A stretch of DNA of 30,352 bases, taken from a virus. The notes beneath the pieces were generated by a model. That model was not told the origin of the DNA. It saw only the letters and a program-made list of their open reading frames with translations, and ran no database searches. Made by a program: the position numbers and the translations under genes. Shown piece by piece: positions 28,875-30,352 of this stretch (position 1 is the first letter of the stretch; each line of letters opens with the position of its first letter). The stretch lies in IMG/VR virus record IMGVR_UViG_3300034104_006104, positions 1 through 30,352 of that record; one strand, written 5' to 3'.

Positions 28875-29606
28875 TTAAACCTTGAGAGCTTTATTCCACA
28901 AGACCAATTGCAATCGAGGACTAAAGTTAAAACCATGCTTCTTGCAAACCTCTGCTACCCAAGGAGCAACAGCATTATGCTCATCTCGAGAACCACAGCA
29001 AGGCATCAACCAAATTTGATCTTCAGTAATACTAAAAGGTTTGATATACTTTTCGATAATCTCTTCAACATCACTATCTTTCTGCACAACAAACTTAAAG
29101 TAAGAGTAGATACTAGCGTGGTAAGCAATAACCTCTGGAACGTATCTCTTCTCTTCTGGATCTCCGTTAGTAGACAACTTAGGAGACACAGTAAAAGTAG
29201 CATTTATACTTTCCCAAAAACTTGAAGGATTAATCGTACAGTTAGTTTCAAAATCAATAACAGGATAGAAATCGAACTTTCTGAAAAAGGCTTCAATAAA
29301 CTCAATCAAAGCCTTTTGCTGAATAAGAGGTTCACCACCAGTAATCTTAAGAACATGATTGCCTTTCAACTTATTTAGGTAATCATTATCTTCAAAGATC
29401 TTAAAGATCTCTTCAAAGGTTAGCTTATTCTTCTTAGACCAGCTAACATAGCTATCACAACCAAACGGAGAATCAGGAGACTTAAACCCGATGCAAGTCA
29501 AGTTGCACATTGCCAATCGCATGAAGATGCTTGGCTTACCAACCAAATGACCTTCACCTTCGATAGTTTCAAAGACAAAGTCATCAGAGAGAAATAATGA
29601 ACTCAT
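28875..29606 (-). CDS. queE: QueE, 7-carboxy-7-deazaguanine synthase (radical SAM)
   Basis: The 243-aa protein shows the QueE start ETIEGEGHLVGKPSIFMRLA (13-32) and the radical SAM GGEP motif (90-93). The cluster cysteines are spaced unusually: Cys34 and Cys38 as in the normal CxxxC, but the third is Cys50 (GCDS), so an extra nine residues sit between the second and third. QueE turns 6-carboxy-tetrahydropterin into 7-carboxy-7-deazaguanine with SAM and Mg2+. The gene starts 30 bases after the QueD stop, so the two consecutive steps are co-transcribed. Confidence 0.85.
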   Translation of the reverse strand: MSSLFLSDDFVFETIEGEGHLVGKPSIFMRLAMCNLTCIGFKSPDSPFGCDSYVSWSKKNKLTFEEIFKIFEDNDYLNKLKGNHVLKITGGEPLIQQKALIEFIEAFFRKFDFYPVIDFETNCTINPSSFWESINATFTVSPKLSTNGDPEEKRYVPEVIAYHASIYSYFKFVVQKDSDVEEIIEKYIKPFSITEDQIWLMPCCGSRDEHNAVAPWVAEVCKKHGFNFSPRLQLVLWNKALKV

Positions 29607-29636
29607 AATTTAATGATATAGGAATCACTCTTAAGT

Positions 29637-30332
29637 TCAAGCCCATTTAGTACCAAAGTCCCAGGTACTAGGACGATTCTTACCACCGACTGGAACCCCT
29701 TGCGGAGGAGCATCAGTCTGCTTAGGGGTAACCCTAACTGGTTTATTTGTGTCATAAGCCAAGGCTTCAGTCTGCTTTTCAGACTTAGCAGGCGGAGCCC
29801 AGACAGGTTCAGCAGTCTTACCCTTCTTGCCTTTGCCTTTAGCAGGCGCAGCCTCAGCTTCATCAGCAACTTCTGCTGTAGATTCTTGAGCAGTTTCAGC
29901 AGAATAAATAGCAGAGTTCTTCTCATGCTCAAACACCTCAACAGAATGAGCTCGAACTCGACCGCTAGTCTTATGCTTCACGTAGCTATCTGCAGCATTA
30001 AAGCAATACTTTGCAAACAACTCAATTCCAACCCCTTCATCCATAACAACGATTGAGGCAGCTCCAGCCTTTTCAAGAGCCTCAAACTCTTTCATAGCAG
30101 GGTCATTCTTAGCAAGAACGAGAGTATGATCAAACTTCTCCTGCAAGAATCCCTTCAATTCGTCAAAGTCTCCGAAGTCAACAACCCAATTGTTGCCGTC
30201 AAGAGAATCAGAAGTAAACGTAAATTTACCAACCAATCGATAACCATGAATGAATCTGCAATGGGACTTTGCATTAGGCTGACGAAATGCAGCACTTCCG
30301 AGTTCAATAACCTTCGTGGAATAATATCTCAT
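29637..30332 (-). CDS. queD: QueD-like 6-carboxy-tetrahydropterin synthase with a long basic/proline tail
   Basis: Residues 1-143 fit the T-fold QueD/PTPS family: SAAFRQPNAKSHCRFIHGYRL (13-33), NNWVVDFGDFDELKG (47-61), FDHTLVLA (67-74) and RAHSVEVFEHEKNSA (127-141). QueD converts dihydroneopterin triphosphate to 6-carboxy-tetrahydropterin. The usual zinc-binding histidine after AA is Phe here, and HGH is HGY; the SHC...HGY form is, as I recall, typical of a phage/proteobacterial subgroup. Residues about 144-231 form a Ala/Glu, then Lys/Gly, then Pro-rich tail not needed for the fold. It is the first gene of the queD-queE pair at the right end; the ATG is clear at 30332. Confidence 0.82.
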   Translation of the reverse strand: MRYYSTKVIELGSAAFRQPNAKSHCRFIHGYRLVGKFTFTSDSLDGNNWVVDFGDFDELKGFLQEKFDHTLVLAKNDPAMKEFEALEKAGAASIVVMDEGVGIELFAKYCFNAADSYVKHKTSGRVRAHSVEVFEHEKNSAIYSAETAQESTAEVADEAEAAPAKGKGKKGKTAEPVWAPPAKSEKQTEALAYDTNKPVRVTPKQTDAPPQGVPVGGKNRPSTWDFGTKWA

Positions 30333-30352
30333 ACTCAGATATGTTATGAACA

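Noticed and set aside
29603-29941. Leu/Arg-rich minus frame of 112 aa
   Set aside because: It is the other-frame shadow of the queD tail; the queD frame has clear family motifs.
1-30352. tRNA genes, insertion sequences or integrase sites
   Set aside because: Intergenic gaps are mostly under 80 bases; I saw no tRNA-like cloverleaf, transposase or terminal repeats by eye.

Overview
The window is a piece of a contractile-tailed (T4-like) phage genome. It is AT-rich and densely packed, and it carries homologues of T4 structural genes 23 (major capsid), 22 (scaffold), 21 (prohead protease), 20 (portal), 13 (neck), 4 (head completion), 15 (tail completion) and 5 (baseplate hub). It also carries a gp62-like clamp-loader subunit, a GroES/gp31-like co-chaperonin and PhoH. 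Almost no start codon has a recognisable Shine-Dalgarno sequence. Many minus-strand genes instead have an (A/T)ATAAATA octamer, like the T4 late promoter, only a few bases before the start. SD-less initiation together with 7-deazaguanine genes would fit a Bacteroidota (Flavobacteria-type) host, but that is inference.

Layout. 1-1676 (+): the end of an acidic protein, a small protein, a purine-type phosphoribosyltransferase and dCMP deaminase. 1588-5321 (-): a gp5-like hub protein and a glycine/alanine-rich protein. 5361-8717 (+): a compact four-gene cassette with a DpdA-like transglycosylase, a formyltransferase fused to a DUF1599/Nmad1-like domain, a P-loop kinase with a zinc-ribbon tail, and QueF; a strong hairpin terminator closes it. 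8778-17377 (-): the head and neck module, including a small overlooked 46-residue ORF and a repeat-bearing Thr/Pro-rich protein. 17409-18296 (+): a glycosyltransferase-like gene. 18277-24934 (-): a tightly overlapping operon with a 2OG-Fe(II) oxygenase, two GT2 glycosyltransferase genes, a DUF366-like protein, gp62, the GroES-like protein, a possible SH3-barrel protein, an unknown and a Rad3/DinG-type helicase. 24996-25682 (+): PhoH. 25672-30332 (-): small proteins, a HAD phosphatase with a sugar-nucleotidyltransferase, a second P-loop kinase, a CPFC membrane protein, QueE and QueD.

The most interesting content is a 7-deazaguanine DNA-modification pathway spread over the window. QueD and QueE (right end) make 7-carboxy-7-deazaguanine. 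QueC and FolE are not seen here and must lie elsewhere or be supplied by the host. QueF reduces preQ0 to preQ1, and the DpdA-like enzyme would exchange guanine in DNA for the deazaguanine base. The adjacent formyltransferase predicts formylation of preQ1, as in the reported 7-(formylamino)methyl-7-deazaguanine modification. Its fusion to a nucleotide-modification-associated domain, the zinc-tailed kinase in the same operon and the DUF366-like protein are the least explained parts. The phosphoribosyltransferase could recycle guanine released by DpdA. A second possible modification or glycosylation module (oxygenase, three glycosyltransferase genes, nucleotidyltransferase, HAD phosphatase) lies in the right half.

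All assignments come from reading motifs and recalled family sequences; no database search was run.
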